This document shows, in pieces, positions 14,701 through 28,300 of a DNA stretch of 64,000 nucleotides. This DNA is from Luzula sylvatica (Eukaryota > Streptophyta > Magnoliopsida > Poales > Juncaceae): contig OX326956.1 in the NCBI GenBank assembly GCA_946800325.1, positions 8,845,167 through 8,909,166 on the forward strand, read 5' to 3'. The number at the start of each line of letters is the position of its first letter. Position 1 is the first letter of the stretch. Both the position numbers and the translations under genes were made by a program. The notes below the pieces were generated by a model. The model made no database searches, was not told where the DNA came from, and was given only the letters and a program-made list of their open reading frames with translations.

Positions 14701-17700
14701 GAGTTCAAATAACATGTTTTTAGAACATTCGTATCGTATCTTTTACTACATAACTTTTCACCAAATTTCACAAACACTAAGAAAGTTTGTTTTTCGATTC
14801 AAAACAAGATTTTAACGCTTTGAGGAGTTCAAATAACGTGTTTTTAGATCGTTTGTATCATATCTTTTACTACATAACTTTTCACCAAATTTCACAAACA
14901 CTATGAAAGTTTGTTTTTAGATTCAAAACAAGATTTTAACGCTTTGAGGAGTTCAAATAACATGTTTTTAGAACATTCGTATCGTATCTTTTACTACGTA
15001 ACTTTTCACCAAATTTCACAAACACTAAGGAAGTTTGTTTTTCGATTCAAAACAAGATTTTAACGCTTTGAGGAGTTCAAATAACGTGTTTTTAGATCAT
15101 TTGTATCGTATCTTTTACTACGTAACTTTTCACCAAATTTCACAAACACTAAGAAAGTTTGTTTTTAGATTCAAAACAAGATTTTAACGCTTTGAGGAGT
15201 TCAAATAACATGTTTTTAGATCATTTGTATCGTATCTTTTACTACATAACTTTTCACCAAATTTCACAAACACTAAGGAAGTTTGTTTTTCGATTCAAAA
15301 CAAGATTTTAAAGCTTTGAGGAGTTCAAATAACATGTTTTTAGATCATTTGTATCGTATCTTTTACTACATAACTTTTCACCAAATTTCACAAACACTAA
15401 GGAAGTTTGTTTTTCGATTCAAAACAAGATTTTAACCCTTTGAGGAGTTCAAATAACATGTTTTTAGATCATTGGTATCGTACCTTTTACTACATAACTT
15501 TTCACCAAATTTCAGAAACACTAAGGAAGTTTGTTTTTCGATTCAAAACAAGATTTTAACCCTTTGAGGAGTTCAAATAACATGTTTTTAGATCATTGGT
15601 ATCGTATCTTTTACTACATAACTTTTCACCAAATTTCACAAACACTAAGGAAGTTTGTTTTTCGATTCAAAACAAGATTTTAACGCTTTGAGGAGTTCAA
15701 ATAACCTGTTTTTAGATCGTTTGTATCGTATCTTTTACTACATAACTTTTCACCAAATTTCACAACCACTAAGGAAGTTTGTTTTTAGATTCAAAACAAG
15801 ATTTTAAAGCTTTGAGGAGTTCAAATAACATGTTTTTAGATCATTTGTATCGTATCTTTTACTACATAACTTTTCACCAAATTTCACAAACACTAAGGAA
15901 GTTTGTTTTTCGATTCAAAACAAGATTTTAACCCTTTGAGGAGTTCAAATAACATGTTTTTAGATCATTGGTATCGTACCTTTTACTACGTAAATTTTCA
16001 CCAAATTTCACAAACACTAAGGAAGTTTGTTTTTCGATTCAAAACAAGATTTTAACCCTTTGAGGAGTTCAAATAACATGTTTTTAGATCATTGGTATCG
16101 TATCTTTTACTACATAACTTTTCACCAAATTTCACAAACACTAAGGAAGTTTGTTTTTCGATTCAAAACAAGATTTTAACCCTTTGAGGAGTTCAAATAA
16201 CATGTTTTTAGATCATTTGTATCGTATCTGTTACTACATAACTTTTCACCAAATTTCACAAACACTAAGGAAGTTTGTTTTTCGATTCAAAACAAGATTT
16301 TAACGCTTTGAGGAGTTCAAATAACGTGTTTTTAGATCATTTGTATCGTATCTTTTACTACATAACTTTTCACCAAATTTCACAAACACTATGAAAGTTT
16401 GTTTTTAGATTCAAAACAAGATTTTAACGCTTTGAGGAGTTCAAATAACATGTTTTTAGATCATTTGTATCGTATCTTTTACTACATAACTTTTCTCCAA
16501 ATTTCACAAACACTAAGGAAGTTTGTTTTTCGATTCAAAACAAGATTTTAACGCTTTGAGGAGTTCAAATAACATGTTTTTAGATCATTTGTATCGTATA
16601 TTTTACTATATAACTTTTCACCAAATTTCACAAACACTAAGGAAGTTTGTTTTTCGATTCAAAACAAGATTTTAACCCTTTGAGGAGTTCAAATAACATG
16701 TTTTTAGATCATTTGTATCGTATCTTTTACTACATAACTTTTTACCAAATTTCACAAACACTAAGGAAGTTTGTTTTTCGATTCAAAACAAGATTTTAAC
16801 GCTTTGAGGAGTTCAAATAACGTGTTTTTAGATCGTTTGTATCGTATCTTTTACAACATAACTTTTCACCAAATTTCACAAACACTAAGAAAGTTTGTTT
16901 TTAGATTCAAAACAAGATTTTAACGCTTTGAGGAGTTCAAATAACATGTTTTTAGATCATTTGTATCGTATCTTTTACTACATAACTTTTCACCAAATTT
17001 CACAAACACTAAGGAAGTTTGTTTTTCGATTCAAAACAAGATTTTAACGCTTTGAGGAGTTCAAATAACATGTTTTTAGATCATTTGTATCGTATCTTTT
17101 ACAACATAACTTTTCACCAAATTTCACAAACACTAAGAAAGTTTGTTTTTAGATTCAAAACAAGATTTTAACGCTTTGAGGAGTTCAAATAACATGTTTT
17201 TAGATCATTTGTATCGTATCTTTTACTACATAACTTTTCACCAAATTTCACAAACACTAAGGAAGTTTGTTTTTCGATTCAAAACAAGATTTTAACGCTT
17301 TGAGGAGTTCAAATAACATGTTTTTAGATCATTTGTATCGTATCTTTTACTACATAACTTTTCACCAAATTTCACAAACACTAAGAAAGTTTGTTTTTAG
17401 ATTCAAAACAAGATTTTAACGCTTTGAGGAGTTCAAATAACATGTTTTTAGAACATTCGTATCGTATCTTTTACTACATAACTTTTCACCAAATTTCACA
17501 AACACTAAGGAAGTTTGTTTTTCGATTCAAAACAAGATTTTAACGCTTTGAGGAGTTCAAATAACGTGTTTTTAGATCATTTGTATCGTATCTTTTACTA
17601 CATAACTTTTCACCAAATTTCACAAACACTAAGGAAGTTTGTTTTTAGATTCAAAACAAGATTTTAACGCTTTGAGGAGTTCAAATACCATGTTTTTAGA

Positions 17701-17830
17701 TCATTTGTATCGTATCTTTTCCTACATAACTTTTCACCAAATTTCACAAACACTAAGGAAGTTTGTTTTTTCGATTCAAAACAAGATTTTAACGCTTTGA
17801 GGAGTTCAAATAACGTGTTTTTAGATCATT
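8750..17830 (+). repeat. 37-monomer (4,589-bp) block, two tandem copies
   Basis: Variant strings recur 4,589 bp apart (37 x 124, plus 1 from an extra T in a TTTTTTCG monomer): AACCTG at 9,006 and 13,595 and again at 11,114 and 15,703. Near the right end of the second copy the offset grows to 4,837 (AGAACATTCG at 12,613 and 17,450), a gain of exactly two monomers. The block also contains variant runs seen in the 18-monomer block to its left, so it was assembled from earlier duplications. Edges approximate. Confidence 0.78.
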
Positions 17831-20748
17831 TGCATCGTATCTTTTACTACATAACTTTTCACCAAATTTCACAAACACTAAGAAAGTTTGTTTTTAGATT
17901 CAAAACAAGATTTTAATGCTTTGAGGAGTTCAAATAACGTGTTTTTAGATCGTTTGTATCATATCTTTTACTACATAACTTTTCACCAAATTTCACAAAC
18001 ACTATGAAAGTTTGTTTTTAGATTCAAAACAAGATTTTAACGCTTTGAGGATTTCAAATAACATGTTTTTAGAACATTCGTATCGTATCTTTTACTACGT
18101 AACTTTTCACCAAATTTCACAAACACTAAGGAAGTTTGTTTTTCGATTCAAAACAAGATTTTAACGCTTTGAGGAGTTCAAATAACGTGTTTTTAGATCA
18201 TTTGTATCGTATCTTTTACTACGTAACTTTTCACCAAATTTCACAAACACTAAGAAAGTTTGTTTTTAGATTCAAAACAAGATTTTAACGCTTTGAGGAG
18301 TTCAAATAACATGTTTTTAGATCATTTGTATCGTATCTTTTGCTACGTAACTTTTCACCAAATTTCACAAACACTAAGGAAGTTTGTTTTTCGATTCAAA
18401 ACTAGATTTTAACGCTTTGAGGAGTTCCAATAACATGTTTTTAGATCATTTGTATCGTATCTTTTACTACATAACTTTTCACCAAATTTCACAAACACTA
18501 AGGAAGTTTGTTTTTCGATTCAAAACAAGATTTTAACGCTTTGAGGAGTTCAAATAACGTGTTTTTAGATCATTTGTATCGTATCTTTTACTACATAACT
18601 TTTCACCAAATTTCACAAACACTAAGGAAGTTTGTTTTTAGATTCAAAACAAGATTTTAACGCTTTGAGGAGTTCAAATACCATGTTTTTAGATCATTTG
18701 TATCGTATCTTTTCCTACATAACTTTTCACCAAATTTCACAAACACTAAGGAAGTTTGTTTTTTCGATTCAAAACAAGATTTTAACGCTTTGAGGAGTTC
18801 AAATAACGTGTTTTTAGATCATTTGCATCGTATCTTTTACTACATAACTTTTCACCAAATTTCACAAACACTAAGAAAGTTTGTTTTTAGATTCAAAACA
18901 AGATTTTAATGCTTTGAGGAGTTCAAATAACGTGTTTTTAGATCGTTTGTATCATATCTTTTACTACATAACTTTTCACCAAATTTCACAAACACTATGA
19001 AAGTTTGTTTTTAGATTCAAAACAAGATTTTAACGCTTTGAGGATTTCAAATAACATGTTTTTAGAACATTCGTATCGTATCTTTTACTACGTAACTTTT
19101 CACCAAATTTCACAAACACTAAGGAAGTTTGTTTTTCGATTCAAAACAAGATTTTAACGCTTTGAGGAGTTCAAATAACGTGTTTTTAGATCATTTGTAT
19201 CGTATCTTTTACTACGTAACTTTTCACCAAATTTCACAAACACTAAGAAAGTTTGTTTTTAGATTCAAAACAAGATTTTAACGCTTTGAGGAGTTCAAAT
19301 AACATGTTTTTAGATCATTTGTATCGTATCTTTTGCTACGTAACTTTTCACCAAATTTCACAAACACTAAGGAAGTTTGTTTTTCGATTCAAAACTAGAT
19401 TTTAACGCTTTGAGGAGTTCCAATAACATGTTTTTAGATCATTTGTATCGTATCTTTTCCTACATAACTTTTCACCAAATTTCACAAACACTAAGGAAGT
19501 TTGTTTTTCGATTCAAAACAAGATTTTAACGCTTTGAGGAGTTCAAATAACGTGTTTTTAGATCGTTTGTATCGTATCTTTTACTACATAACTTTTCACC
19601 AAATTTCACAAACACTAAGAAAGTTTGTTTTTAGATTCAAAACAAGATTTTAACGCTTTGAGGAGTTCAAATAACATGTTTTTAGATCATTTGTATCGTA
19701 TCTTTTACTACATAACTTTTCACCAAATTTCACAAACACTAAGAAAGTTTGTTTTTTAGATTCAAAACAAGATTTTAACGCTTGAGGAGTTCAAATAACA
19801 TGTTTTTAGATCATTTGTATCGTATCTTTTACTACATAACTTTTCACCAAATTTCACAAACACTAAGGAAGTTTGTTTTTCGATTCAAAACAAGATTTTA
19901 ACGCTTTGAGGAGTTCAAATAACATGTTTTTAGATCATTTGTATCGTATCTTTTACTACATAACTTTTCACCAAATTTCACAAACACTAAGGAAGTTTGT
20001 TTTTCGATTCAAAACAAGATTTTAACCCTTTGAGGAGTTCAAATAACATGTTTTTAGAACATTCGTATCGTATCTGTTACTACATAACTTTTCACCAAAT
20101 TTCACAAACACTAAGGAAGTTTGTTTTTCGATTCAAAACAAGATTTTAACGCTTTGAGGAGTTCAAATAACGTGTTTTTAGATCGTTTGTATCGTATCTT
20201 TTACTACATAAGTTTTCACCAAATTTCACAAACACTAAGAAAGTTTGTTTTTAGATTCAAAACAAGATTTTAACGCTTTGAGGAGTTCAAATAACATGTT
20301 TTTAGAACATTCGTATCGTATCTTTTACTACATAACTTTTCACCAAATTTCACAAACACTAAGGAAGTTTGTTTTTCGATTCAAAACAAGATTTTAACGC
20401 TTTGAGGAGTTCAAATAACGTGTATTTAGATCATTTGTATCGTATCTTTTACTACATAACTTTTCACCAAATTTCACAAACACTAAGAAAGTTTGTTTTT
20501 AGATTCAAAACAAGATTTTAACGATTTGAGGAGTTCAAATAACATGTTTTTAGATCATTTGTATCGTATCTTTTACTACATAACTTTTCACCAAATTTCA
20601 CAAACACTAAGGAAGTTTGTTTTTTCGATTCAAAACAAGATTTTAACGCTTTGAGGAGTTCAAATAACGTGTTTTTAGATCATTTGCATCGTATCTTTTA
20701 CTACATAACTTCTCACCAAATTTCACAAACACTAAGAAAGTTTGTTTT

Positions 20749-20753
20749 TAGAT
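20749..20753. repeat. Target-site duplication TAGAT, left
   Basis: Five bases of satellite sequence immediately before the TG of the solo LTR, identical to those immediately after its CA. Confidence 0.93.
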
Positions 20754-20933
20754 TGATGAGCGGGTTTTTGGCGTGTAAAATTATCGTTGTATTCGAAAAC
20801 CCGATTCAATCAACAAGTTGGAAAATATAGTTGTATAGTGGAAAATATGCAAGTTCGTTCCACGAGGAGTATATGCGTCAAATAATGAATCAAAACTAGA
20901 CAAGAAATAACAAAGAAAATTCACAGAAGATCG

Positions 20934-21271
20934 TCCGTTACAACGGAAGTAAGTCCGTTACAACGGACTTGAGTGAAAATTCTGTTGCTAAAGCGAGAAG
21001 AACGTCCGTTACAACGGATGAAACTCCGTTATAACGCACTATACTTGTCCGTTATAACGAACAGTGGTTGCGTTGCAACGGATTGGTTAATCCGTTACAA
21101 CGGACCCTGATGTCCGTTACAACGCACTTGTATTGAGCCTCTTGCGTGAAAATCCTCACTAATCCGTTACAACGGACATGTATGTGCGTTACAACGGAAG
21201 TATAACCAACTGAATATTAAAGGACCAACCGTCCAGTCCGTTGTAACGCAATTTGTGTCCGTTATAACGGA
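20934..21271. repeat. Cluster of 12 near-palindromic 14-mers TCCGTTACAACGGA in the solo LTR
   Basis: Twelve copies or close variants of TCCGTTRYAACGGA lie in 338 bp, for example at 20,934-20,947, 20,954-20,967, 21,237-21,250 and 21,258-21,271. Each is an inverted repeat of CCGTT/AACGG around a 2-base centre; variants change one end to TGC or GCA. Spacing is irregular, so this is not a simple tandem repeat. The AACGG core matches the core recognised by plant MYB proteins, including the mitosis-specific activator element bound by three-repeat MYBs (established knowledge). A regulatory role here is inference. If the LTR reads minus, the cluster lies in the downstream (R/U5) half. Confidence 0.75.
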
Positions 21272-21964
21272 AGTAGTTCTGGAATTAAGTTTGAGATTTG
21301 AATTGGGAGCAGTTTGATGGTTTGTTTTGGGTTCGAATTTAGAAGTAATTAAACTAAGTAACAAGCATTAAAATCACACAAACAACAAAGAAGATTTAGA
21401 GCAAAGAGAAAGATTCATTAAACCACGAATTCTTTACACAAATCCAATTCAATTTAATACAACAAGAATTTCAAGAAAAGGAAAGAAAACACCTAGAGAG
21501 ATGAAGTGAGCTCCGAGTCTCGTCTTGGGTGCCTTCTCCGTTGTTTTGAGATGCTAGTGAGCTAGTCGCCTCGCACAACGTTTTCCTTTCGTACCGATCC
21601 ACCCGCCAATAGAAGTGAGCTTCGTACCGGTTGGGTGAGCTCGAGATGTGCAAAGGTTGATTGAAAAGAAGCTTCCAACCAATCACGCCGAGAAAGCTCG
21701 ACTCTTTGCTTGTGAAAGTTCGAATGAAATAAGTTTCACCCTAATTCCACAACTTTTCCTTAACCGAAGTGTAAACCGATTCACCGAATGAAGTGAGCTT
21801 CTATTCGGTGATCGATCTTAGAGAATTTATCGTTCGTTCTTGGTAATTCTTGTGTGATCTTGAAAGATTCTTGGACTTGCTAAAAGAGAGAGAGAGTGAG
21901 AGAGAGGGAGAAAGTGCTCCGAAGAGCGGGGGAGGGGAGAGCTCAACTCGTGGCCCTTTTGTCT

Positions 21965-21972
21965 TATTTATA
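21965..21972 (-). promoter_or_regulatory. Possible LTR TATA box
   Basis: TATAAATA on the minus strand, followed downstream on that strand by a long CT-rich tract (complement of the GAGAGAG run at 21,886-21,912), a common arrangement in plant core promoters. Position only; expression is not shown. Confidence 0.4.
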
Positions 21973-22383
21973 GCACTCACGGAGTCTTCTTATTGGTCAC
22001 GAGTTGGTGGAGAGGATTGGGGGTAATGAAGTAATTTCCACCAAAGGTAGGTGGGAAGGATAAGGGCTAAGGATTGAGTGGTTTTCGTGTGGACTTTTGT
22101 GTAAGTCTCTATCATGATTATTGTTTGCCTCCCGTCTCATTCATGTACCGAATATATCGGTATAATATATCGTTTTCATTCCTCTTGACGTGTTGGAGAC
22201 AACTACACTTTCCAAATTCCCAGAATTTCCTTCTAAAACCTGTAATTAATCAATAAAACACACTTAGTGAAGAAATATTCTTGTTAGCTCAAATATGAAC
22301 AATTATATATATAAAGTTGTGATTCAAAAGGGTTAAAATCCCCAAATTAGATATCAAAAAGGTGCTTTATTTTCCTCGTATCA

Positions 22384-22388
22384 TAGAT
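22384..22388. repeat. Target-site duplication TAGAT, right
   Basis: Second copy of the 5-bp duplication; the satellite monomer resumes here in phase (AGATTCAAAACAAG). Confidence 0.93.
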
Positions 22389-25300
22389 TCAAAACAAGAT
22401 TTTAATGCTTTGAGGAGTTCAAATAACGTGTTTTTAGATCGTTTGTATCATATCTTTTACTACATAACTTTTCACCAAATTTCACAAACACTATGAAAGT
22501 TTGTTTTTAGATTCAAAACAAGATTTTAACGCTTTGAGGAGTTCAAATAACATGTTTTTAGAACATTCGTATCGTATCTTTTACTACGTAACTTTTCACC
22601 AAATTTCACAAACACTAAGGAAGTTTGTTTTTCGATTCAAAACAAGATTTTAACGCTTTGAGGAGTTCAAATAACGTGTTTTTAGATCATTTGTATCGTA
22701 TCTTTTACTACGTAACTTTTCACCAAATTTCACAAACACTAAGAAAGTTTGTTTTTAGATTCAAAACAAGCTTTTAACGCTTTGAGGAGTTCAAATAACA
22801 TGTTTTTAGATCATTTGTATCGTATCTTTTACTACATAACTTTTCACCAAATTTCACAAACACTAAGGAAGTTTGTTTTTCGATTCAAAACAAAATTTTA
22901 ACGCTTTGAGGAGTTCAAATAACATGTTTTTAGATCATTTGTATCGTATCTTTTACTACATAACTTTTCACCAAATTTCACAAACACTAAGGAAGTTTGA
23001 TTTTCGATTCAAAACAAGATTTTAACCCTTTGAGGAGTTCAAATAACATGTTTTTAGATCATTTGTATCGTATCTGTTACTACATAACTTTTCACCAAAT
23101 TTCACAAACACTAAGGAAGTTTGTTTTTCGATTCAAAACAAGATTTTAACGCTTTGAGGAGTTCAAATAACGTGTTTTTAGAACGTTTGTATCGTATCTT
23201 TTACTACATAACTTTTCACAAAATTTCACAAACACTAAGAAAGTTTGTTTTTAGATTCAAAACAAGATTTTAACGCTTTGAGGAGTTCAAATAACATGTT
23301 TTTAGATCATTTGTATCGTATCTTTTACTACATAACTTTTCACCAAATTTCACAAACACTAAGGAAGTTTGTTTTTCGATTCAAAACAAGATTTTAACGC
23401 TTTGAGGAGTTCAAATAACATGTTTTTAGATCATTTGTATCGTATCTTTTACTACATATCTTTTCACCAAATTTCACAAACACTAAGGAAGTTTGTTTTT
23501 CGATTCAAAACAAGATTTTAACCCTTTGAGGAGTTCAAATAACATTTTTTAGATCATTTGTATCGTATCTTTTACTACATAACTTTTCACCAAATTTCAC
23601 AAACACTAAGGAAGTTTGTTTTTCGATTCAAAACAAGATTTTAACGCTTTGAGGAGTTCAAATAACGTGTTTTTAGATCGTTTGTATCGTATCTTTTACA
23701 ACATAACTTTTCACCAAATTTCACAAACACTATGAAAGTTTGTTTTTCGATTCAAAACAAGATTTTAACGCTTTGAGGAGTTCAAATAACGTGTTTTTAG
23801 ATCATTTGTATCGTATCTTTTACTACATAACTTTTCACCAAATTTCACAAACACTAAGAAAGTTTGTTTTTCGATTCAAAACAAGATTTTAAAGCTTTGA
23901 GGAGTTCAAATAACATGTTTTTAGATCATTTGTATCGTATCTTTTACTACATAACTTTTCACCAAATTTCACAAACACTAAGGAAGTTTGTTTTTCGATT
24001 CAAAACAAGATTTTAACCCTTTGAGGAGTTCAAATAACATGTTTTTAGATCATTGGTATCGTATCTTTTACTACATAACTTTTCACCAAATTTCACAAAC
24101 ACTAAGGAAGTTTGTTTTTCGATTCAAAACAAGATTTTAACGCTTTGAGGAGTTCAAATAACGTGTTTTTAGATCGTTTGTATCGTATCTTTTACAACAT
24201 AACTTTTCACCAAATTTCACAAACACTAAGGAAGTTTGTTTTTCGATTCAAAACAAGATTTTAACGCTTTGAGGAGTTCAAATAACATGTTTTTAGATCA
24301 TTTGTATCGTATCTTTTACTACATAACTTTTCACCAAATTTCACAAACACTAAGGAAGTTTGTTTTTCGATTCAAAACAAGATTTTAACGCTTTGAGGAG
24401 TTCAAATAACATGTTTTTAGATCATTTGTATCGTATCTTTTACTACATAACTTTTCACCAAATTTCACAAACACTAAGAAAGTTTGTTTTTAGATTCAAA
24501 ACAAGATTTTAACGCTTTGAGGAGTTCAAATAACATGTTTTTAGAACATTCGTATCGTATCTATTACTACATAACTTTTCACCAAATTTCACAAACACTA
24601 AGGAAGTTTGTTTTTCGATTCAAAACAAGATTTTAACGCTTTGAGGAGTTCAAATAACGTGTTTTTAGATCATTTGTATCGTATCTTTTACTACATAACT
24701 TTTCACCAAATTTCACAAACACTAAGGAAGTTTGTTTTTAGATTCAAAACAAGATTTTAACGCTTTGAGGAGTTCAATTACCATGTTTTTAGATCATTTG
24801 TATCGTATCTTTTCCTACATAACTTTTCACCAAATTTCACAAACACTAAGGAAGTTTGTTTTTTCGATTCAAAACAAGATTTTAACGCTTTGAGGAGTTC
24901 AAATAACGTGTTTTTAGATCATTTGCATCGTATCTTTTACTACATAACTTTTCACCAAATTTCACAAACACTAAGAAAGTTTGTTTTTAGATTCAAAACA
25001 AGATTTTAATGCTTTGAGGAGTTCAAATAACGTGTTTTTAGATCGTTTGTATCATATCTTTTACTACATAACTTTTCACCAAATTTCACAAACACTATGA
25101 AAGTTTGTTTTTAGATTCAAAACAAGATTTTAACGCTTTGAGGATTTCAAATAACATGTTTTTAGAACATTCGTATCGTATCTTTTACTACGTAACTTTT
25201 CACCAAATTTCACAAACACTAAGGAAGTTTGTTTTTCGATTCAAAACAAGATTTTAACGCTTTGAGGAGTTCAAATAACGTGTTTTTAGATCATTTGTAT

Positions 25301-28300
25301 CGTATCTTTTACTACGTAACTTTTCACCAAATTTCACAAACACTAAGAAAGTTTGTTTTTAGATTCAAAACAAGATTTTAACGCTTTGAGGAGTTCAAAT
25401 AACATGTTTTTAGATCATTTGTATCGTATCTTTTGCTACGTAACTTTTCACCAAATTTCACAAACACTAAGGAAGTTTGTTTTTCGATTCAAAACTAGAT
25501 TTTAACGCTTTGAGGAGTTCCAATAACATGTTTTTAGATCATTTGTATCGTATCTTTTACTACATAACTTTTCACCAAATTTCACAAACACTAAGGAAGT
25601 TTGTTTTTCGATTCAAAACAAGATTTTAACGCTTTGAGGAGTTCAAATAACGTGTTTTTAGATCATTTGTATCGTATCTTTTACTACATAACTTTTCACC
25701 AAATTTCACAAACACTAAGGAAGTTTGTTTTTAGATTCAAAACAAGATTTTAACGCTTTGAGGAGTTCAAATACCATGTTTTTAGATCATTTGTATCGTA
25801 TCTTTTCCTACATAACTTTTCACCAAATTTCACAAACACTAAGGAAGTTTGTTTTTTCGATTCAAAACAAGATTTTAACGCTTTGAGGAGTTCAAATAAC
25901 GTGTTTTTAGATCATTTGCATCGTATCTTTTACTACATAACTTTTCACCAAATTTCACAAACACTAAGAAAGTTTGTTTTTAGATTCAAAACAAGATTTT
26001 AATGCTTTGAGGAGTTCAAATAACGTGTTTTTAGATCGTTTGTATCATATCTTTTACTACATAACTTTTCACCAAATTTCACAAACACTATGAAAGTTTG
26101 TTTTTAGATTCAAAACAAGATTTTAACGCTTTGAGGATTTCAAATAACATGTTTTTAGAACATTCGTATCGTATCTTTTACTACGTAACTTTTCACCAAA
26201 TTTCACAAACACTAAGGAAGTTTGTTTTTCGATTCAAAACAAGATTTTAACGCTTTGAGGAGTTCAAATAACGTGTTTTTAGATCATTTGTATCGTATCT
26301 TTTACTACGTAACTTTTCACCAAATTTCACAAACACTAAGAAAGTTTGTTTTTAGATTCAAAACAAGATTTTAACGCTTTGAGGAGTTCAAATAACATGT
26401 TTTTAGATCATTTGTATCGTATCTTTTGCTACGTAACTTTTCACCAAATTTCACAAACACTAAGGAAGTTTGTTTTTCGATTCAAAACTAGATTTTAACG
26501 CTTTGAGGAGTTCCAATAACATGTTTTTAGATCATTTGTATCGTATCTTTTCCTACATAACTTTTCACCAAATTTCACAAACACTAAGGAAGTTTGTTTT
26601 TCGATTCAAAACAAGATTTTAACGCTTTGAGGAGTTCAAATAACGTGTTTTTAGATCGTTTGTATCGTATCTTTTACTACATAACTTTTCACCAAATTTC
26701 ACAAACACTAAGAAAGTTTGTTTTTAGATTCAAAACAAGATTTTAACGCTTTGAGGAGTTCAAATAACATGTTTTTAGATCATTTGTATCGTATCTTTTA
26801 CTACATAACTTTTCACCAAATTTCACAAACACTAAGAAAGTTTGTTTTTTAGATTCAAAACAAGATTTTAACGCTTGAGGAGTTCAAATAACATGTTTTT
26901 AGATCATTTGTATCGTATCTTTTACTACATAACTTTTCACCAAATTTCACAAACACTAAGGAAGTTTGTTTTTCGATTCAAAACAAGATTTTAACGCTTT
27001 GAGGAGTTCAAATAACATGTTTTTAGATCATTTGTATCGTATCTTTTACTACATAACTTTTCACCAAATTTCACAAACACTAAGGAAGTTTGTTTTTCGA
27101 TTCAAAACAAGATTTTAACCCTTTGAGGAGTTCAAATAACATGTTTTTAGAACATTCGTATCGTATCTGTTACTACATAACTTTTCACCAAATTTCACAA
27201 ACACTAAGGAAGTTTGTTTTTCGATTCAAAACAAGATTTTAACGCTTTGAGGAGTTCAAATAACGTGTTTTTAGATCGTTTGTATCGTATCTTTTACTAC
27301 ATAAGTTTTCACCAAATTTCACAAACACTAAGAAAGTTTGTTTTTAGATTCAAAACAAGATTTTAACGCTTTGAGGAGTTCAAATAACATGTTTTTAGAA
27401 CATTCGTATCGTATCTTTTACTACATAACTTTTCACCAAATTTCACAAACACTAAGGAAGTTTGTTTTTCGATTCAAAACAAGATTTTAACGCTTTGAGG
27501 AGTTCAAATAACGTGTATTTAGATCATTTGTATCGTATCTTTTACTACATAACTTTTCACCAAATTTCACAAACACTAAGAAAGTTTGTTTTTAGATTCA
27601 AAACAAGATTTTAACGATTTGAGGAGTTCAAATAACATGTTTTTAGATCATTCGTATCGTATCTTTTACTACATAACTTTTCACCAAATTTCACAAACAC
27701 TAAGGAAGTTTGTTTTTTCGATTCAAAACAAGATTTTAACGCTTTGAGGAGTTCAAATAACGTGTTTTTAGATCATTTGCATCGTATCTTTTACTACATA
27801 ACTTCTCACCAAATTTCACAAACACTAAGAAAGTTTGTTTTTAGATTCAAAACAAGATTTTAATGCTTTGAGGAGTTCAAATAACGTGTTTTTAGATCGT
27901 TTGTATCATATCTTTTACTACATAACTTTTCACCAAATTTCACAAACACTATGAAAGTTTGTTTTTAGATTCAAAACAAGATTTTAACGCTTTGAGGAGT
28001 TCAAATAACATGTTTTTAGAACATTCGTATCGTATCTTTTACTACGTAACTTTTCACCAAATTTCACAAACACTAAGGAAGTTTGTTTTTCGATTCAAAA
28101 CAAGATTTTAACGCTTTGAGGAGTTCAAATAACGTGTTTTTAGATCATTTGTATCGTATCTTTTACTACGTAACTTTTCACCAAATTTCACAAACACTAA
28201 GAAAGTTTGTTTTTAGATTCAAAACAAGCTTTTAACGCTTTGAGGAGTTCAAATAACATGTTTTTAGATCATTTGTATCGTATCTTTTACTACATAACTT

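Larger units (their letters stand above)
1..20753 (+). repeat. 124-bp tandem satellite array, left part (continues beyond window start)
   Basis: Direct head-to-tail repeats with an exact 124-bp step: the TCACCAAATT block at 1 recurs at 125, and the ATG of AACATGTTTTTAG at 81 recurs at 205. The monomer is about 28% GC and has no sustained reading frame. Most monomers differ at a few diagnostic sites: C or A before GATTC, AACG/AACC/AAAG before CTTTGAGG, ATG/GTG/CTG before TTTTTAG, ATCATTTG/ATCGTTTG/ATCATTGG/ATCATTCG, and TACAT/TACGT/AACAT. These variants recur in fixed order over long blocks, so the array has higher-order structure. Such arrays in plants are typically centromeric, pericentromeric or subtelomeric; the sequence alone does not say which. 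The array starts before base 1, so this is a minimum length. Confidence 0.97.
20754..22383 (-). mobile_element. Solo LTR of an LTR retrotransposon (1,630 bp)
   Basis: The insert begins TGATGAGCGGG and ends CTCGTATCA, so it has the TG...CA ends of an LTR. It is flanked by the 5-bp duplication TAGAT (20,749-20,753 and 22,384-22,388). No coding region or second LTR is present, so this is the usual product of recombination between two LTRs. The equivalent place in the sister satellite block (27,842-27,846) is uninterrupted TAGAT, which fixes both ends. Strand is uncertain: a TATAAATA box reads on the minus strand at 21,972-21,965 with a CT-rich stretch just downstream, which favours minus. Length and ends would fit a Ty3/gypsy LTR, but with no internal sequence I cannot assign the superfamily. 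Internal short hairpins GAAG-TGAG-CTTC lie at 21,612-21,623 and 21,790-21,801. Confidence 0.93.

Noticed and set aside
20754..22383. Small frames in the solo LTR (for example 21,471-21,686 minus)
   Set aside because: Within an LTR, no domain, and they overlap the hairpin repeats; treated as chance.
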